Part shown: in pieces, positions 1 through 13,068 of the stretch
How positions within the stretch are numbered: the stretch's first letter is position 1
Layout: each line of letters starts with the position of its first letter
Origin: Alphaproteobacteria bacterium
Lineage (GTDB): Bacteria; Pseudomonadota; Alphaproteobacteria; Sphingomonadales; Sphingomonadaceae
Assembly (NCBI GenBank): GCA_030426245.1
Contig: JAUHYZ010000003.1
Location: forward strand, 62,001-126,000
DNA length: 64,000 bases
Direction of reading: 5' to 3'
Position numbers and translations under genes: made by a program
The notes under the pieces: model-generated
The model's database searches: none
What the model was told of the DNA's origin: nothing
What the model saw: only the letters and a program-made list of their open reading frames with translations

Positions 1-61
1 CCACACGCAGCGAAGCCACCCCGTGGCCGCTTCTCCAACCGCGCGCGAGCCGGTCCCGAGA

Positions 62-757
62 TCACAGCGTCCCCAGAACCGCCGTCAGCACCGGATCGTT
101 GGTAGAAGCGGGATCGTCGCGTATGTCGACCTCCTGGCGGCCGATCTCGCCCCAGATTGCATCGTCCACGTCCTCTGCAAAGTCGCGGGTCAGCGCGGAA
201 ACGTCCACACCGGTCAGACCGCTCAGCAATTCGCCCACCAGCGGCTCCTGAGAGACGCGCAGCGCATTGCCCAGCTCCGGCACCATCAGTTCCACCAGGC
301 TGCCCGCCATCGCGCTGCGCAGGAAAGACGTGGCAGCCGTGGGCTCGCCATTCAGGATCGCCAGTGCGTTGTCGATCCCGATGGTGCGCACCGTATCGGC
401 CACGATCGGCGCGGCACGCTCCGCCCCGTCGGCGGCGATATTGTTGAAGGCGCGCTGCAGCCGGTCCTTGAACACCACGGACGTCAGAATTCCGGCGATC
501 ACGCCGCCGCGCGAACCGAGCAGATCGGGCAGGTCGAGCCGGGCGAGCTGATTGTCCCAGAAGCCGTTGGGCGCGAGCAAGGAGGCGAAGGCCCGTTCGG
601 AAGAAAGTTGCAACAGGCGGCGCACCGCCTCCACCAGACTGTATCCGCCGAAGCTGGAACAGGCGGGCAGTGCCAGCAGGGCGGCCGTACCCGTGCCGGC
701 CAGGAAGGTCCGCCGCGAAGTGAGCGATCCGCCCGCACCCATATTTTCACCGATCAT
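62..757 (-). CDS. DUF4197 family lipoprotein, Tat-type signal
   Basis: The protein starts with a twin-arginine stretch (SRRTFLAG, about residues 14-21), a hydrophobic run and a lipobox LPAC with Cys33, so it is probably exported folded and lipid-anchored. The mature part carries the DUF4197 signatures: a segment like SSERAFASLL-NGFWDN near residue 52 and ALAILNGEPTAATSFLR near residue 130. The family's function is not known. The gene is divergent from priA, with 64 bases between the starts. An in-frame Met five codons downstream is an alternative start. The family call is from remembered consensus; export and lipidation are inferred from the signal. Confidence 0.8.
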   Translation of the reverse strand: MIGENMGAGGSLTSRRTFLAGTGTAALLALPACSSFGGYSLVEAVRRLLQLSSERAFASLLAPNGFWDNQLARLDLPDLLGSRGGVIAGILTSVVFKDRLQRAFNNIAADGAERAAPIVADTVRTIGIDNALAILNGEPTAATSFLRSAMAGSLVELMVPELGNALRVSQEPLVGELLSGLTGVDVSALTRDFAEDVDDAIWGEIGRQEVDIRDDPASTNDPVLTAVLGTL

Positions 758-821
758 GCCAACTCCCTTTCCTCTGCGACTTGCCGCGCATGGCTGCGGC
801 GACCATTAAAGCGGCACTATC

Positions 822-2987
822 ATGAACCGCATCAGACTCCTCCACTTCAATTCAGCACTGGGTCCGCTGGACTACCGCGTGCCGGAGGGGACGGACGTTC
901 CCCCTGGCACTGTCGTCGCCGCGCCGCTGGGCCCACGCCAGATCATCGGCATCGTGTGGGAAAAGGAACGCCTCCCGGCCGATGAAGTGCCCGATGCCAA
1001 GCTGCGGCCGATTGTCGGGCGGCTGCCCGTGCCCCCGCTCAAGGCCGAGCTCAGGCGCCTGATCGAATGGACGGCGGATTATTACTGCGCCCATCCCGCC
1101 GCCGTTGCGCGCATGGTGCTTTCCAGCGGCGGTGCGCTGAAAGGCCCGGCAACCATGGTGGAATACCGGCTATCGGGCATCGAACCGGAACGGGTGACCC
1201 CGCAGCGCGCGGTCGCGCTCGATTCGCTTCAGGGGGAACAGGCCACGATCCGCGAGCTGGCCGATCTCGCGGGCGTTTCGGAAGGCGTGCTGCGCGGCCT
1301 GGTCAATTGCGGCGCGCTGGAACCGGTCGAGGTCGATTGCGACCGCCCCTTCCCCCGCGCCCAAGCGGATTTCGCCGAACCCGAACTGAGCGCGGAGCAG
1401 CAGGAAGCCGCCGACAGATTCGCTGGCGCCGTGAAGGAAGGCGGCTTTGCGCCCTTCCTGCTCGACGGGGTGACCGGATCGGGCAAGACGGAAACCTATT
1501 TCGAGGCGATCGCTCAGTCGCTCAGGAATGATCAGCAGACGCTCGTCCTGCTGCCCGAGATTGCGCTGACCGAGGCTTTCCTGCGCCGTTTCGAGGATCG
1601 CTTCGGCGTGCCGCCCGTCACCTGGCACAGCTCGCTCAAATCCACCGAGCGCCGCCGCGCGTGGCGCGCCATTGCCAGCGGCGAGGCGCAGGTTGTGGTG
1701 GGCGCGCGCTCCGCCCTGTTTCTGCCCTATGCCCGGCTGGGCCTGATCGTGGTGGACGAAGCTCATGAGATCTCCTTCAAGCAAGGCGAAGGGGTGCGCT
1801 ACAATGCGCGCGATGTGGCGGTGATGCGCGCCCGGTTCGAGAAGATTCCGGTGATCCTGGCCAGCGCCACGCCCGCGCTGGAAAGCCTGCAAATGGCCGA
1901 AAGCGGAATCTACGAGAAAATCGACCTGCCCAACCGCTTCGGCGGCGCGACCCTGCCCGAAATCGGCACGATCGATCTGACGAAGGAACCGCCCGAACGC
2001 GGGCGCTGGCTTGCCCCCGCCCTGGTCGAGGAACTCAAGGACCGCCTGGACAAGGGCGAGCAATCGCTGCTGTTCCTCAACCGCCGCGGCTATGCGCCGC
2101 TGACGCTATGCCGCCATTGCGGCTATCGCTTCCAATGCCCCAATTGCAGCGCCTGGCTGGTCGAGCACAGGCTTTCCCGCCGCCTGTCCTGCCATCATTG
2201 CGGGCATGAGACGGAAATTCCCGATGCCTGCCCCGAATGCGGCGAAGGCGATTGCCTGGTCGCCTGCGGCCCGGGGGTGGAGCGAATCGCGGACGAAGTC
2301 ACCGAATTGCTGCCCGAGGCGCGCGTTGCCATCGCCACGTCCGACACGCTGAGCTCGCCCGAAAAGGCCGCGAAATTCGTGGCCGAGGCGGAAGAAGGAT
2401 TGATCGACGTGATTGTGGGCACGCAGCTGGTGACCAAGGGCTTCCATTTTCCCGAGCTTACCCTGGTGGGCGTGGTCGATGCCGATCTGGGGCTGGAAGG
2501 CGGCGACCTGCGCGCGGCGGAACGGACCTATCAGCAGATCGCCCAGGTGGCCGGGCGCGCCGGGCGCGGGGCCAAGAAAGGCGAAGTCCTGTTGCAGACG
2601 CGCCATCCCGAAGCGCCCGTGATCGCGGCGCTGGCATCGGGCGACCGCGATGCCTTCTACGAATCGGAAACCGAGGCGCGCCGCCATGCCGGCGCCCCGC
2701 CCTTCGGCCGCTGGGCCGCGATCATCGTATCCAGCGAGGACGAAGCCGAAGCGCGCGAGGCCGCCCGCGCGATCGGCGGCACCCGGCCCGTGCTGGAAGA
2801 TGTCGCGATCCTGGGCCCCGCCCCCGCCCCGCTGGCGCTGCTGCGCGGGCGCTATCGCTACCGTCTGCTGATCAATGCCCGCCGCTCCGCCGAAGTGCAG
2901 AACGTGATCCGCGAATGGCTGGGGGCGCTGCAATTCCCGCAAGGGGTGCGCATCGGCATCGATATCGATCCCTACAGCTTCGTTTAG
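822..2987 (+). CDS. priA: Primosomal protein N' (replication restart helicase PriA)
   Basis: PriA is a superfamily 2 DNA helicase that loads the replisome at stalled forks. The 721-residue length is normal. An N-terminal DNA-binding region is followed by a Walker A GVTGSGKT at residues 216-223, a DEAH box at 312-315, and a run of eight Cys in CxxC pairs (around residues 430-475, beginning CRHCGYRFQCPNC) that binds two zinc ions. The helicase C motif VAGRAGRG lies near residue 585. The gene sits about 5 kb before the atp operon; priA near atpH is familiar in sphingomonads. Its ATG follows a short divergent promoter region shared with the DUF4197 gene. Confidence 0.97.
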   Translation: MNRIRLLHFNSALGPLDYRVPEGTDVPPGTVVAAPLGPRQIIGIVWEKERLPADEVPDAKLRPIVGRLPVPPLKAELRRLIEWTADYYCAHPAAVARMVLSSGGALKGPATMVEYRLSGIEPERVTPQRAVALDSLQGEQATIRELADLAGVSEGVLRGLVNCGALEPVEVDCDRPFPRAQADFAEPELSAEQQEAADRFAGAVKEGGFAPFLLDGVTGSGKTETYFEAIAQSLRNDQQTLVLLPEIALTEAFLRRFEDRFGVPPVTWHSSLKSTERRRAWRAIASGEAQVVVGARSALFLPYARLGLIVVDEAHEISFKQGEGVRYNARDVAVMRARFEKIPVILASATPALESLQMAESGIYEKIDLPNRFGGATLPEIGTIDLTKEPPERGRWLAPALVEELKDRLDKGEQSLLFLNRRGYAPLTLCRHCGYRFQCPNCSAWLVEHRLSRRLSCHHCGHETEIPDACPECGEGDCLVACGPGVERIADEVTELLPEARVAIATSDTLSSPEKAAKFVAEAEEGLIDVIVGTQLVTKGFHFPELTLVGVVDADLGLEGGDLRAAERTYQQIAQVAGRAGRGAKKGEVLLQTRHPEAPVIAALASGDRDAFYESETEARRHAGAPPFGRWAAIIVSSEDEAEAREAARAIGGTRPVLEDVAILGPAPAPLALLRGRYRYRLLINARRSAEVQNVIREWLGALQFPQGVRIGIDIDPYSFV

Positions 2988-3091
2988 GCCCACAGCTTCG
3001 AATGGCTTGGGCGCCGACAGTCCTTGTCTTGTTGCCGCCGACCATTCTAAAAGGCGGACAAAGTCAACTCGAACAGCCGACAGGATGCCTT

Positions 3092-4441
3092 ATGTCCACA
3101 GCCACTGCCCCCGCCCAGGATGTCTCCAAGGAAATTGCCCGCATATTTGCGCTGCAACAGGAGCATCAGTGGGACGTCAAAGCCAGCACCGCCGCAGAGC
3201 GCAAGGCGAAGCTGGAGAAGCTGAAAGCTTCCGTGGAAGCTCATGCAGACGATATCGTGGCCGCCGTGCAGGAAGATACGCGCAAGCCGGAAGGCGAGAT
3301 CCGCGTGACCGAAGTGCTGAACATCGTCGGCAACATCCAGCGCAATATCGACAATGTCGAAGAGTGGATGAAGCCCACCGAAGTCACCCCGTCCAGCAAT
3401 CCTGAGGACAAGGCGCAGATCCTCTATGAAGCACGCGGCGTGTGCCTGATCCTGGGGCCGTGGAACTTCCCGCTGGGCCTGACCTTCGGGCCGCTCGCCG
3501 CCGCAGTCGCCGCGGGCAATTGCTGCATGGTGAAGCTCACCGATCTGTGCCCGGCAACGGCCAGGATCGCCAAGGTGATCGTGGAGGAAACCTTCGACGA
3601 GAACGAGGTCGCCCTGTTCGAAGGCGAGGTCAGCGTGGCAGAGGCACTGCTGGAACTGCCCTTCAACCACATTTTCTTCACCGGCAGTACCCGCGTGGGC
3701 AAGATCGTGATGGCAGCTGCGGCGAAGCATCTCGCCACCGTGACGCTGGAACTGGGCGGCAAGAGCCCGGTGATCATCGACGAAGGCGCCAATGTCGAGG
3801 CGATCGGTGCCGCACTGGCCGGGGCCAAGCAGTTCAACGGCGGCCAGGCCTGTATCTGCCCCGACTATGTGTTCGTGAAGGAGGATCAGCAGGACGCGCT
3901 GGTCGATTCCTTCAAGCGCAATGTCGATGCCAATCTTTATGACGATGATGGCCGCTTCAAGAAGGAAGCCATTGCCCAGATCGTGAACCAAGGCAATTTC
4001 GCCCGCGTGAAAGGCATGTTCGACGATGCGGTGGAAAAAGGCGCGACCGTGGCCGTGGGCGGCGAATTCGACGAGGAAGACCTCACCGTGCATCCCACCA
4101 TGCTGACCGGCGTCACCCCGCAGATGAAGATCCTGCAGGAAGAAATCTTCGCTCCGCTGCTGCCGGTGATGACCTATGACAATCTCGATCAGGCGATCGG
4201 CTATATCGAGGCGCGCGACAAACCGCTGGCGCTTTATGTGTTCAGCGAAAGCGAGGATAATGTCGGTAAGGTCCTGAACCGCACCTCATCCGGCGGCGTG
4301 ACGGTGAACGGCGTTTTCTCGCACTATCTGGAAAACAATCTGCCCTTCGGCGGAGTCAACCAGAGCGGCATGGGCAGCTATCACGGCTATTTCGGCTTCA
4401 AGGCCTTCAGCCATGAGCGGGCCGTCTATCTGCATCAATAG
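3092..4441 (+). CDS. NAD(P)-dependent aldehyde dehydrogenase, coniferyl-aldehyde-dehydrogenase-like
   Basis: A 449-residue ALDH of the class-3 / coniferyl aldehyde dehydrogenase type, oxidising aldehydes to acids. The cofactor region PWNFPLG, the catalytic general base in LELGGKSP and the nucleophile in GGQACICPDY are all present; the fold ends with GGVNQSGMGSYHG, and the usual hydrophobic C-terminal tail of fatty-aldehyde enzymes is absent. The reading frame is open far upstream through priA, but MSTATAPAQ at 3092 is the only start that clears priA and begins the family-like N-terminus. The gene seems monocistronic. The substrate cannot be told from sequence. Confidence 0.9.
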   Translation: MSTATAPAQDVSKEIARIFALQQEHQWDVKASTAAERKAKLEKLKASVEAHADDIVAAVQEDTRKPEGEIRVTEVLNIVGNIQRNIDNVEEWMKPTEVTPSSNPEDKAQILYEARGVCLILGPWNFPLGLTFGPLAAAVAAGNCCMVKLTDLCPATARIAKVIVEETFDENEVALFEGEVSVAEALLELPFNHIFFTGSTRVGKIVMAAAAKHLATVTLELGGKSPVIIDEGANVEAIGAALAGAKQFNGGQACICPDYVFVKEDQQDALVDSFKRNVDANLYDDDGRFKKEAIAQIVNQGNFARVKGMFDDAVEKGATVAVGGEFDEEDLTVHPTMLTGVTPQMKILQEEIFAPLLPVMTYDNLDQAIGYIEARDKPLALYVFSESEDNVGKVLNRTSSGGVTVNGVFSHYLENNLPFGGVNQSGMGSYHGYFGFKAFSHERAVYLHQ

Positions 4442-4746
4442 GCGCAAATTGCCTCGAGTAGGTCCGGAGCGCGGCCGTTCGGGCGCATTTGCACGTGCGG
4501 ACGACCTTTTGGAGAGCAGCGGAAAAAGGCAAAACCCATAAAGAGTTAGGTCAAGCGGCCCAAGTCTGCTACACCCTCGGCGCTGACGTTGTATTTGCGA
4601 CGGGTTTCGGCGCTGAAAGTTCGACTTGGCGGCATTAGGCTGGCCGAGTCAGTTCGCTGACGACGACTTCCTTTCAATTGACGACTTGACGCACGCTCAT
4701 GCTGCAATTCCGCGGCAGGAGGACACGTTCTTGAAAGGAACAGATT
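4442..4746. other. Intergenic region and probable long cspA leader
   Basis: There are 305 bases with no convincing gene between the aldehyde dehydrogenase and cspA. Cold-shock genes commonly have long structured 5' leaders, and the segment directly before cspA ends in a good ribosome site (AAAGGAACAG, 4735-4744). The first part has possible pairings between GGTCCG near 4461 and CGGAC near 4498 that could fold at the end of the dehydrogenase transcript. A short minus-strand reading frame at about 4546-4635 has coding-like codon use but no recognisable homology. Confidence 0.4.
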
Positions 4747-4953
4747 ATGCCCATCGGCACAGTAAAATTCTTCAACACAGACAAGGGCTACGGCTTCATC
4801 GCACCGGAAGACGGCGGCAAGGACAGCTTCGTGCATATCTCTGCCGTGCAGGCAGCCGGCATGCAGACGCTCGATAAGGACCAGCGCGTCTCTTACGAAG
4901 TGGAAATGGGCCGCAACGGCAAGGAATCGGCGATCAACCTGACCGCAGCCTAA
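4747..4953 (+). CDS. cspA: Cold-shock domain protein (CspA family)
   Basis: A 68-residue single cold-shock domain that binds single-stranded RNA or DNA and melts secondary structure. Both RNA-binding motifs are visible: RNP1 KGYGFIAP (residues 13-20) and RNP2 SFVHIS (27-32). Length and the start MPIGTVKFFN are typical of the family. It is preceded by a good Shine-Dalgarno sequence and a long leader, and followed by a strong stem-loop and a small conserved-looking gene. Whether it is induced by cold, stationary phase or constitutively expressed cannot be read from the sequence. Confidence 0.96.
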   Translation: MPIGTVKFFNTDKGYGFIAPEDGGKDSFVHISAVQAAGMQTLDKDQRVSYEVEMGRNGKESAINLTAA

Positions 4954-4964
4954 GCCTCTCAGTT

Positions 4965-5003
4965 CCGCCGGAGCGATGGCGCACAGGCGCCGCGCTCCGG
5001 CGG
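4965..5003 (+). terminator. Strong stem-loop after cspA
   Basis: Perfect 11-base arms CCGCCGGAGCG (4965-4975) and CGCTCCGGCGG (4993-5003) enclose a loop that can itself pair (GGCGC with GCGCC). It lies 12 bases after the cspA stop and 28 before the next start. There is no real T-run, so it may act as a processing or stability element that lets cspA be expressed more than the gene downstream rather than as a full terminator. Confidence 0.6.
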
Positions 5004-5030
5004 CACCCTTCCCCTCCAAGGAGAGACGCT

Positions 5031-5234
5031 TTGGCCCTGACTTACGATTTCTGCAATACCCGCGCGCGTGAAGCTGCCGCCGCGGCGGACAATGCCACCT
5101 TGGACAATGTACGGGACGCAGCCCGTCGTTCGGAAGATGCGTGGCGCAAGATGGCCAACCGCCTCAAGGCCTTCGATATCGAACGCAAGGCAATCAAGCA
5201 GCGTCAGGCCGATTCGAGGCTTGAAAACCAATAG
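5031..5234 (+). CDS. Small basic/alpha-helical hypothetical protein downstream of cspA
   Basis: A 67-residue protein with a TTG start, chosen because AAGGAGAG lies 6-8 bases upstream. It is rich in Ala, Arg and Lys and looks wholly helical (AREAAAAADNATLDNVRD and AFDIERKAIKQRQ). I do not recognise a named domain. It follows cspA after a stem-loop and is likely co-transcribed with it at lower level. It converges on ada. Confidence 0.6.
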   Translation: MALTYDFCNTRAREAAAAADNATLDNVRDAARRSEDAWRKMANRLKAFDIERKAIKQRQADSRLENQ

Positions 5235-5282
5235 CCATTACGGCTGCACTGCCGCCCGCCAGACGCGCAGGCGGCGTGCCGA

Positions 5283-6320
5283 TCAGCTTTCCCGTTCGCG
5301 CCGGAGCAATTCGGCCTTGATTTCCTCTCCATAGGCATAGCCGCCCAGCGATCCGTCACTGCGCACTACGCGGTGGCAGGGGATCAGCACGGCGACATTG
5401 TTCGCACCGTTGGCTGAGCCGGCCGCGCGCACCGCCTTGGGCTTTCCGGCCGCCGCTGCGATCTGGGAATAGCTGCGCGTTTCGCCCGGCGGAATCCGGC
5501 GCAATTCGCGCCACACAGCCTCCTGAAAGGCCGTGCCCTTCACATCCAGCGGAATGTCCGCGCCCGTGCCCGGCAATTCGACGGCGGAAATCACCTGCGC
5601 CAACAGCGTTTCGAATTCCTCCCCTCCCTCAGCCAGAGCGGCGTTGGGAAAGCGTTCTTCCAGTTGCTCCCTTCCTTCATTGAAGGCCACGCGGCACACG
5701 CCCTTATCCGTGGCGGCGACCAGCATCGGGGCAAGCGAGGTTTCTACCACCGCCCAGCGGATCGTCACCCCCTGCCCTCCCTTGGCCCAGGCCGAAGGCG
5801 TCATCCCTAATCTCCCCTGCATCCCTTCATAGAAGCGCGAAGGCGCCTCGAACCCGGCATCGTAGATCGCATCGCTCACGCGCGCTCCCGAAGAGAGCGC
5901 CTCGCGCGCGCGGTCTTCTCTCAGTGCCCGGGCATAGGCCGACGGCGAAAGGCCGGTCTGCCGTTTGAACACGCGCTGAAAATGCGCAGGCGAATAGCCT
6001 GCGATGGCCGCAACCCGATCGAGTGAAAGCGGGCCCTCGGCCGTGCGGATCGCCTCGATCCCTGTCAGCACGGCCGCTTCGTCCCGCGCTGCTTCGTCCG
6101 GCTTGCAGCGCTTGCAGGGGCGAAAGCCCGCTTCGCGCGCGCTGGCCTCGTCCGCAAAATAGAGTGTGTTCTCCGGCTTCGGACGGCGCGCGGGGCAGCT
6201 GGGCCGGCAATAGATGCCGGTGCTGGTCACCGCGACGACGAATTGCCCGTCCGCCGCGCGGTCGCGCGCTGCGAATGCGGCCTGCATGCGCCGCAATTGC
6301 CGGGGATCGTCGATCTTCAT
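5283..6320 (-). CDS. ada: Bifunctional Ada: AraC-type regulator and O6-methylguanine-DNA methyltransferase
   Basis: Ada repairs methylphosphotriesters and O6-methylguanine in DNA and switches on the adaptive response. All three parts are present in order: the N-terminal zinc/methyl-acceptor domain (YCRPSC then RPCKRCKPDE), an AraC helix-turn-helix (IAGYSPAHFQRVFKRQTGLSP), and the C-terminal methyltransferase with the acceptor PCHRVVRSDGSLGGY. The start at 6320 (MKIDDPRQ) gives the usual spacing to the zinc domain; in-frame Met codons 4 and 9 codons further upstream are alternatives. The gene is divergent from the protease with about 100 bases between them. Confidence 0.95.
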   Translation of the reverse strand: MKIDDPRQLRRMQAAFAARDRAADGQFVVAVTSTGIYCRPSCPARRPKPENTLYFADEASAREAGFRPCKRCKPDEAARDEAAVLTGIEAIRTAEGPLSLDRVAAIAGYSPAHFQRVFKRQTGLSPSAYARALREDRAREALSSGARVSDAIYDAGFEAPSRFYEGMQGRLGMTPSAWAKGGQGVTIRWAVVETSLAPMLVAATDKGVCRVAFNEGREQLEERFPNAALAEGGEEFETLLAQVISAVELPGTGADIPLDVKGTAFQEAVWRELRRIPPGETRSYSQIAAAAGKPKAVRAAGSANGANNVAVLIPCHRVVRSDGSLGGYAYGEEIKAELLRRERES

Positions 6321-6422
6321 GACAAGCAACATAGAGCCGCCGAGCAATTATTGCGTCCCGATTCTTGCGCTCAAAGCGATTGGCGGCGAAAAGCGCGCAT
6401 CGAAGGAGCCCCAGCCAAGATC

Positions 6423-8021
6423 ATGATTCACCACGCAATCCGCCTGTGCCTGCTTGCCTTGCTGGCCGCCCTGGCCGCGCCTGCCCATGCGGACCCGGCC
6501 GATATCGACGCCGCCGCGCGAGGCGTGGTGCGCATCGTGATTATCGAGGAAGAGGACGGCGAGCTCTATCCGGTCGCCCATGGCACGGGCTTTGCCGTCA
6601 CGCCGGAGCGGATCGTGACCAACGCGCATGTCGTCGGCCCGGCCCAGGCGGACCGGAACCTGTCGATCGGGATCGTGCCTTCCGATGGCGGCAATGCCAT
6701 CTATGGGCGCCTGGCCGCCTATTCCCCGCGCAACGATCTGGCGCTGATTGCCACGACCACGGCCATGAACCTGCCGGTGCTGACCATTGCCGGGAATAGC
6801 GGCACGGATTCGGGGGACATCACGGCAGTCGGCTATCCGATGAATGTGGACCGCGCGCAGGGCCTGACGATCCGGGACATCTTCACTGCCCAGCCCCCGG
6901 TCAAAAGCCGCGGCTATCTCTCGGGCAGGCGGCCGAGCCGTGAATTCGATACGCTGCTGCACACCGCGCCCATCGGCCAGGGAAGCAGCGGCGGCCCGTT
7001 GCTGGACGACTGCGGCCGAGTGGTGGGCGTGAACAGCTTCGGCGCGGAATCGGGCGGCGCGGATGCGGAATTCTATTTCGCCGTTTCCACGCGCGAATTG
7101 CTGCCTTTCCTGATCGCCAACGGCATCACCGCCCAGGTCAACGGCCTGCCCTGCCGCTCCATCGCGGAGCTCGACGCGCAGGAACGCGCCCGTGCCGAAC
7201 AGGAACGGATTGCGTCCATGCGCCAACAGGAAGCGGACCGGATGGAGGAATTGCAGCGGATCGACCGGTCGCGGCGCAGTGCGGAGCTGGCCATCATTTC
7301 GGAGCGGGACAACCGCATGATGCTCTCCCTGCTGCTGATCATCACGGCACTGGCCGCGGGCGGAGCCGCCTATCAGCTGCGCGGCGACAAGGAATCGTTG
7401 AAGATGAAGATCGCCCTGGCGGTTGCAGGCGCCGCACTGATGGCGGCCCTGATCGCCTGGCTGGCCCGCCCCGGTTTCGAGGAAGTGGATGATCGCGCGT
7501 CCAGCATACTGGGCGAGCAGGCGCGCGAAGCCGAAGAGGCGCCGACCGGGGTGATCACCCCGCCCGACGGCGAGGAAGGCCAGGAAGGCCAGGAAGGCCA
7601 GGAAAACCAAACGGCAGCGAGCGAGATGATCTGTATCGTCAATGTCGACCGCAGCCGGATCACGTCCGGCAAGACCGACGACATCCCGCTGACCTGGAAC
7701 GATAGCGGCTGTGTGAATTCGCGCACGCAATACGGCCTCTCGGGCGACAAATGGTTCCGCGTCTTCGTGCCCCAGACAGAAGCGGCGGTTTCCGTCAGCA
7801 CCTACGATCCGGAAAAACGCGAATATCAGGTAGAGCGTTTCCTGCTCGGCCATGAAGACATGGCGGCAGCGCGCGCAGCCCGCGCGGAATATGAAGCCCC
7901 CGAATGCGGCATGGGGCCGGAAGCGGCCAGCGCCCTGGGTGAAAACCAGGCCGCGATCACTTCGATCCTGCCAGATCAGCCCAATGAGCGGCTGATCTAT
8001 AATTGCAGCGAAACGCCGTAA
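6423..8021 (+). CDS. Trypsin-like serine protease with two membrane segments and a Cys-containing C-terminal domain
   Basis: A 532-residue exported protein. A signal peptide ([14 protein letters not shown]) precedes an S1-type protease domain with a complete triad: His69 in TNAHVV, Asp105 in NDLALIA and Ser189 in [10 protein letters not shown] charged coiled-coil-like stretch ([20 protein letters not shown], about 260-280) leads to two hydrophobic segments near residues 299 and 330, then an acidic repeat of Gly-Gln-Glu, and a 120-residue C-terminal domain with a few Cys. The order suggests a periplasmic protease tethered to the inner membrane. The start is the ATG that gives a proper signal peptide; GGAG lies about 13 bases upstream. 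Substrate unknown. Confidence 0.85.
   Translation: MIHHAIRLCLLALLAALAAPAHADPADIDAAARGVVRIVIIEEEDGELYPVAHGTGFAVTPERIVTNAHVVGPAQADRNLSIGIVPSDGGNAIYGRLAAYSPRNDLALIATTTAMNLPVLTIAGNSGTDSGDITAVGYPMNVDRAQGLTIRDIFTAQPPVKSRGYLSGRRPSREFDTLLHTAPIGQGSSGGPLLDDCGRVVGVNSFGAESGGADAEFYFAVSTRELLPFLIANGITAQVNGLPCRSIAELDAQERARAEQERIASMRQQEADRMEELQRIDRSRRSAELAIISERDNRMMLSLLLIITALAAGGAAYQLRGDKESLKMKIALAVAGAALMAALIAWLARPGFEEVDDRASSILGEQAREAEEAPTGVITPPDGEEGQEGQEGQENQTAASEMICIVNVDRSRITSGKTDDIPLTWNDSGCVNSRTQYGLSGDKWFRVFVPQTEAAVSVSTYDPEKREYQVERFLLGHEDMAAARAARAEYEAPECGMGPEAASALGENQAAITSILPDQPNERLIYNCSETP
7573..7604 (+). repeat. In-frame 9-base tandem repeat (AGGAAGGCC x 3.5)
   Basis: Three full units and a partial unit of AGGAAGGCC lie inside the protease gene and encode Glu-Gly-Gln repeats between the second membrane segment and the C-terminal domain. 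Being a multiple of three, changes in copy number by slippage would alter linker length without a frameshift. Confidence 0.85.
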
Positions 8022-8199
8022 GCAGGCCGGGCGGTTTTCGCGGACATTGCCCGCCGCAAGGCAAGTTATTCTGGACTCGGGTTGCATCAATCTGAAGCCG
8101 ATGCTAGGCGCGCGCCAACCTTGCTGGAGGGCCCCATTCAGGGCGTTATTCGGCTGGTACGTATTTTCCGTTTCTTCGGACCCAAAAGGATATTCGCGC

Positions 8200-10328
<2,129 letters not shown>

Positions 10329-10351
10329 GCCACACTTAACAGGGAGCCAGC

Positions 10352-11230
10352 ATGGCCTCGCTTAAGGAACTCAAGGGCCGGATCAACTCGGTCAGATCAA
10401 CCCAGAAGATCACCAAGGCCAAGCAGATGGTCGCGGCGGCGAAGCTGCGCAAGGCGCAGGCCGCTGCCGAAGCTGCACGCCCCTATGCCGAACGCATGGC
10501 GGCCGTGATGACCAGCATCGCCGGCAAGGTGGTGGGGAGCGAAGGCGCGCCCAAGCTGCTGGCCGGCACCGGCAGCACGCACCGCCATCTGCTGGTGGTG
10601 GTGAATACCGACAAGGGCCTGTGCGGCGGCCTGAACGCCAACGTCGTGAAAGCGGCGGTGGCCAAGGCCAAGGCGCTCCAGTCCGAAGGCAAGGAAGTGG
10701 CCTTCTATCTCGTCGGCCGGAAAGGCCGCGCGCCGATCCGCCGCGCTTTTCCCGACAAGATCGTTGCCAATTTCGACACATCCGAAGTGCGCGATCCCGG
10801 TTTCGAAGAGGCGAGCAAGATAGCCGGCGAACTGGTTGAAATGTATGACAGCGGCAAGTTCGACGTTGCCCACCTGATCTACGCCACCTTCAAATCGGCC
10901 CTGGTTCAGGAACCGACCGATCAGCAGATCATCCCCGTTCCGGCCACGGCAGACGCAAATGCCGGTTCCGGCGGCGCGGCCGTGGAATATGAGCCGGACG
11001 AGGAGGAAATCCTCGCCGAATTGCTGCCGCGTTATCTCAACACCCAGATTTTCGGCGCATTGCTGGAAATCTCCGCTTCGGAGCAAGGCGCTTCCATGAC
11101 CGCGATGGATAATGCGACGCGCAATGCCGGCGAACTGATTCAGAAGCTCAACATTCAGTACAACCGCAGCCGCCAGGCCGCGATCACCACCGAACTCATC
11201 GAGATTATCGCAGGCGCGGAAGCGCTGTAA
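10352..11230 (+). CDS. atpG: F1F0 ATP synthase gamma subunit
   Basis: The central rotating shaft of F1. The 292-residue protein begins [14 protein letters not shown], has the [12 protein letters not shown] signature near residue 87 and ends with the conserved helix [19 protein letters not shown]. An acidic, Gly/Ala-rich insertion around residues 205-225 ([20 protein letters not shown]) matches the extra loop seen in several alphaproteobacterial gamma subunits. A ribosome site AGGGAG precedes the ATG. Confidence 0.98.
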   Translation: MASLKELKGRINSVRSTQKITKAKQMVAAAKLRKAQAAAEAARPYAERMAAVMTSIAGKVVGSEGAPKLLAGTGSTHRHLLVVVNTDKGLCGGLNANVVKAAVAKAKALQSEGKEVAFYLVGRKGRAPIRRAFPDKIVANFDTSEVRDPGFEEASKIAGELVEMYDSGKFDVAHLIYATFKSALVQEPTDQQIIPVPATADANAGSGGAAVEYEPDEEEILAELLPRYLNTQIFGALLEISASEQGASMTAMDNATRNAGELIQKLNIQYNRSRQAAITTELIEIIAGAEAL

Positions 11231-11233
11231 TAG

Positions 11234-12712
<1,479 letters not shown>

Positions 12713-12717
12713 GGCAC

Positions 12718-12975
12718 ATGCCACTGCATTTTGAACTCGTAACCCCGGAAAAGCTCATCCGGTCGGAGGATGTCCACATGGTGGTCGTCCCCGGTACGGA
12801 AGGCGATTTCGGCGTGCTCGAAGGCCATGCCCCGGTGATGTCCACCATCCGCGACGACGCGCTGACGGTGTACAAGACCGAAGGCGGCCAGCCGGAGGAA
12901 ATCCAGGTGCGCGGCGGCTTTGCCGAAGTCGGCGATGCCGGGCTGACCGTTCTGGCGGAGAAGGTGGAAGGCTGA
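12718..12975 (+). CDS. atpC: F1F0 ATP synthase epsilon subunit, short form
   Basis: At 85 residues this holds only the N-terminal beta-sandwich ([46 protein letters not shown]). The C-terminal two-helix domain that inhibits ATP hydrolysis in the E. coli protein is missing. The same short form occurs in other sphingomonads and in some other alphaproteobacteria, where a separate zeta inhibitor can do that job. The ATG is 5 bases after the atpD stop. It is the last gene of the operon and is followed by a terminator. Confidence 0.95.
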   Translation: MPLHFELVTPEKLIRSEDVHMVVVPGTEGDFGVLEGHAPVMSTIRDDALTVYKTEGGQPEEIQVRGGFAEVGDAGLTVLAEKVEG

Positions 12976-13016
12976 TCGCCCTCTACCTGCCGGGAAACCA
13001 ATCCGGAACATGCGAA

Positions 13017-13040
13017 GGGCGCCGATAGCGGCGCCCTTTT
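13017..13040 (+). terminator. Rho-independent terminator of the atp operon
   Basis: Perfect arms GGGCGCCG and CGGCGCCC with a four-base loop ATAG are followed directly by TTTT. It lies 42 bases after the atpC stop and 29 bases before the end of the convergent Amt-fusion gene. Confidence 0.9.
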
Positions 13041-13068
13041 CATTTGCAGCTATTGCCGGCCGCAGGGC

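Noticed and set aside
4546-4635. Minus-strand 29-codon frame upstream of cspA with coding-like codon use
   Set aside because: Too short, no recognised homology, no clear ribosome site; more likely part of a leader region or a decayed gene end.
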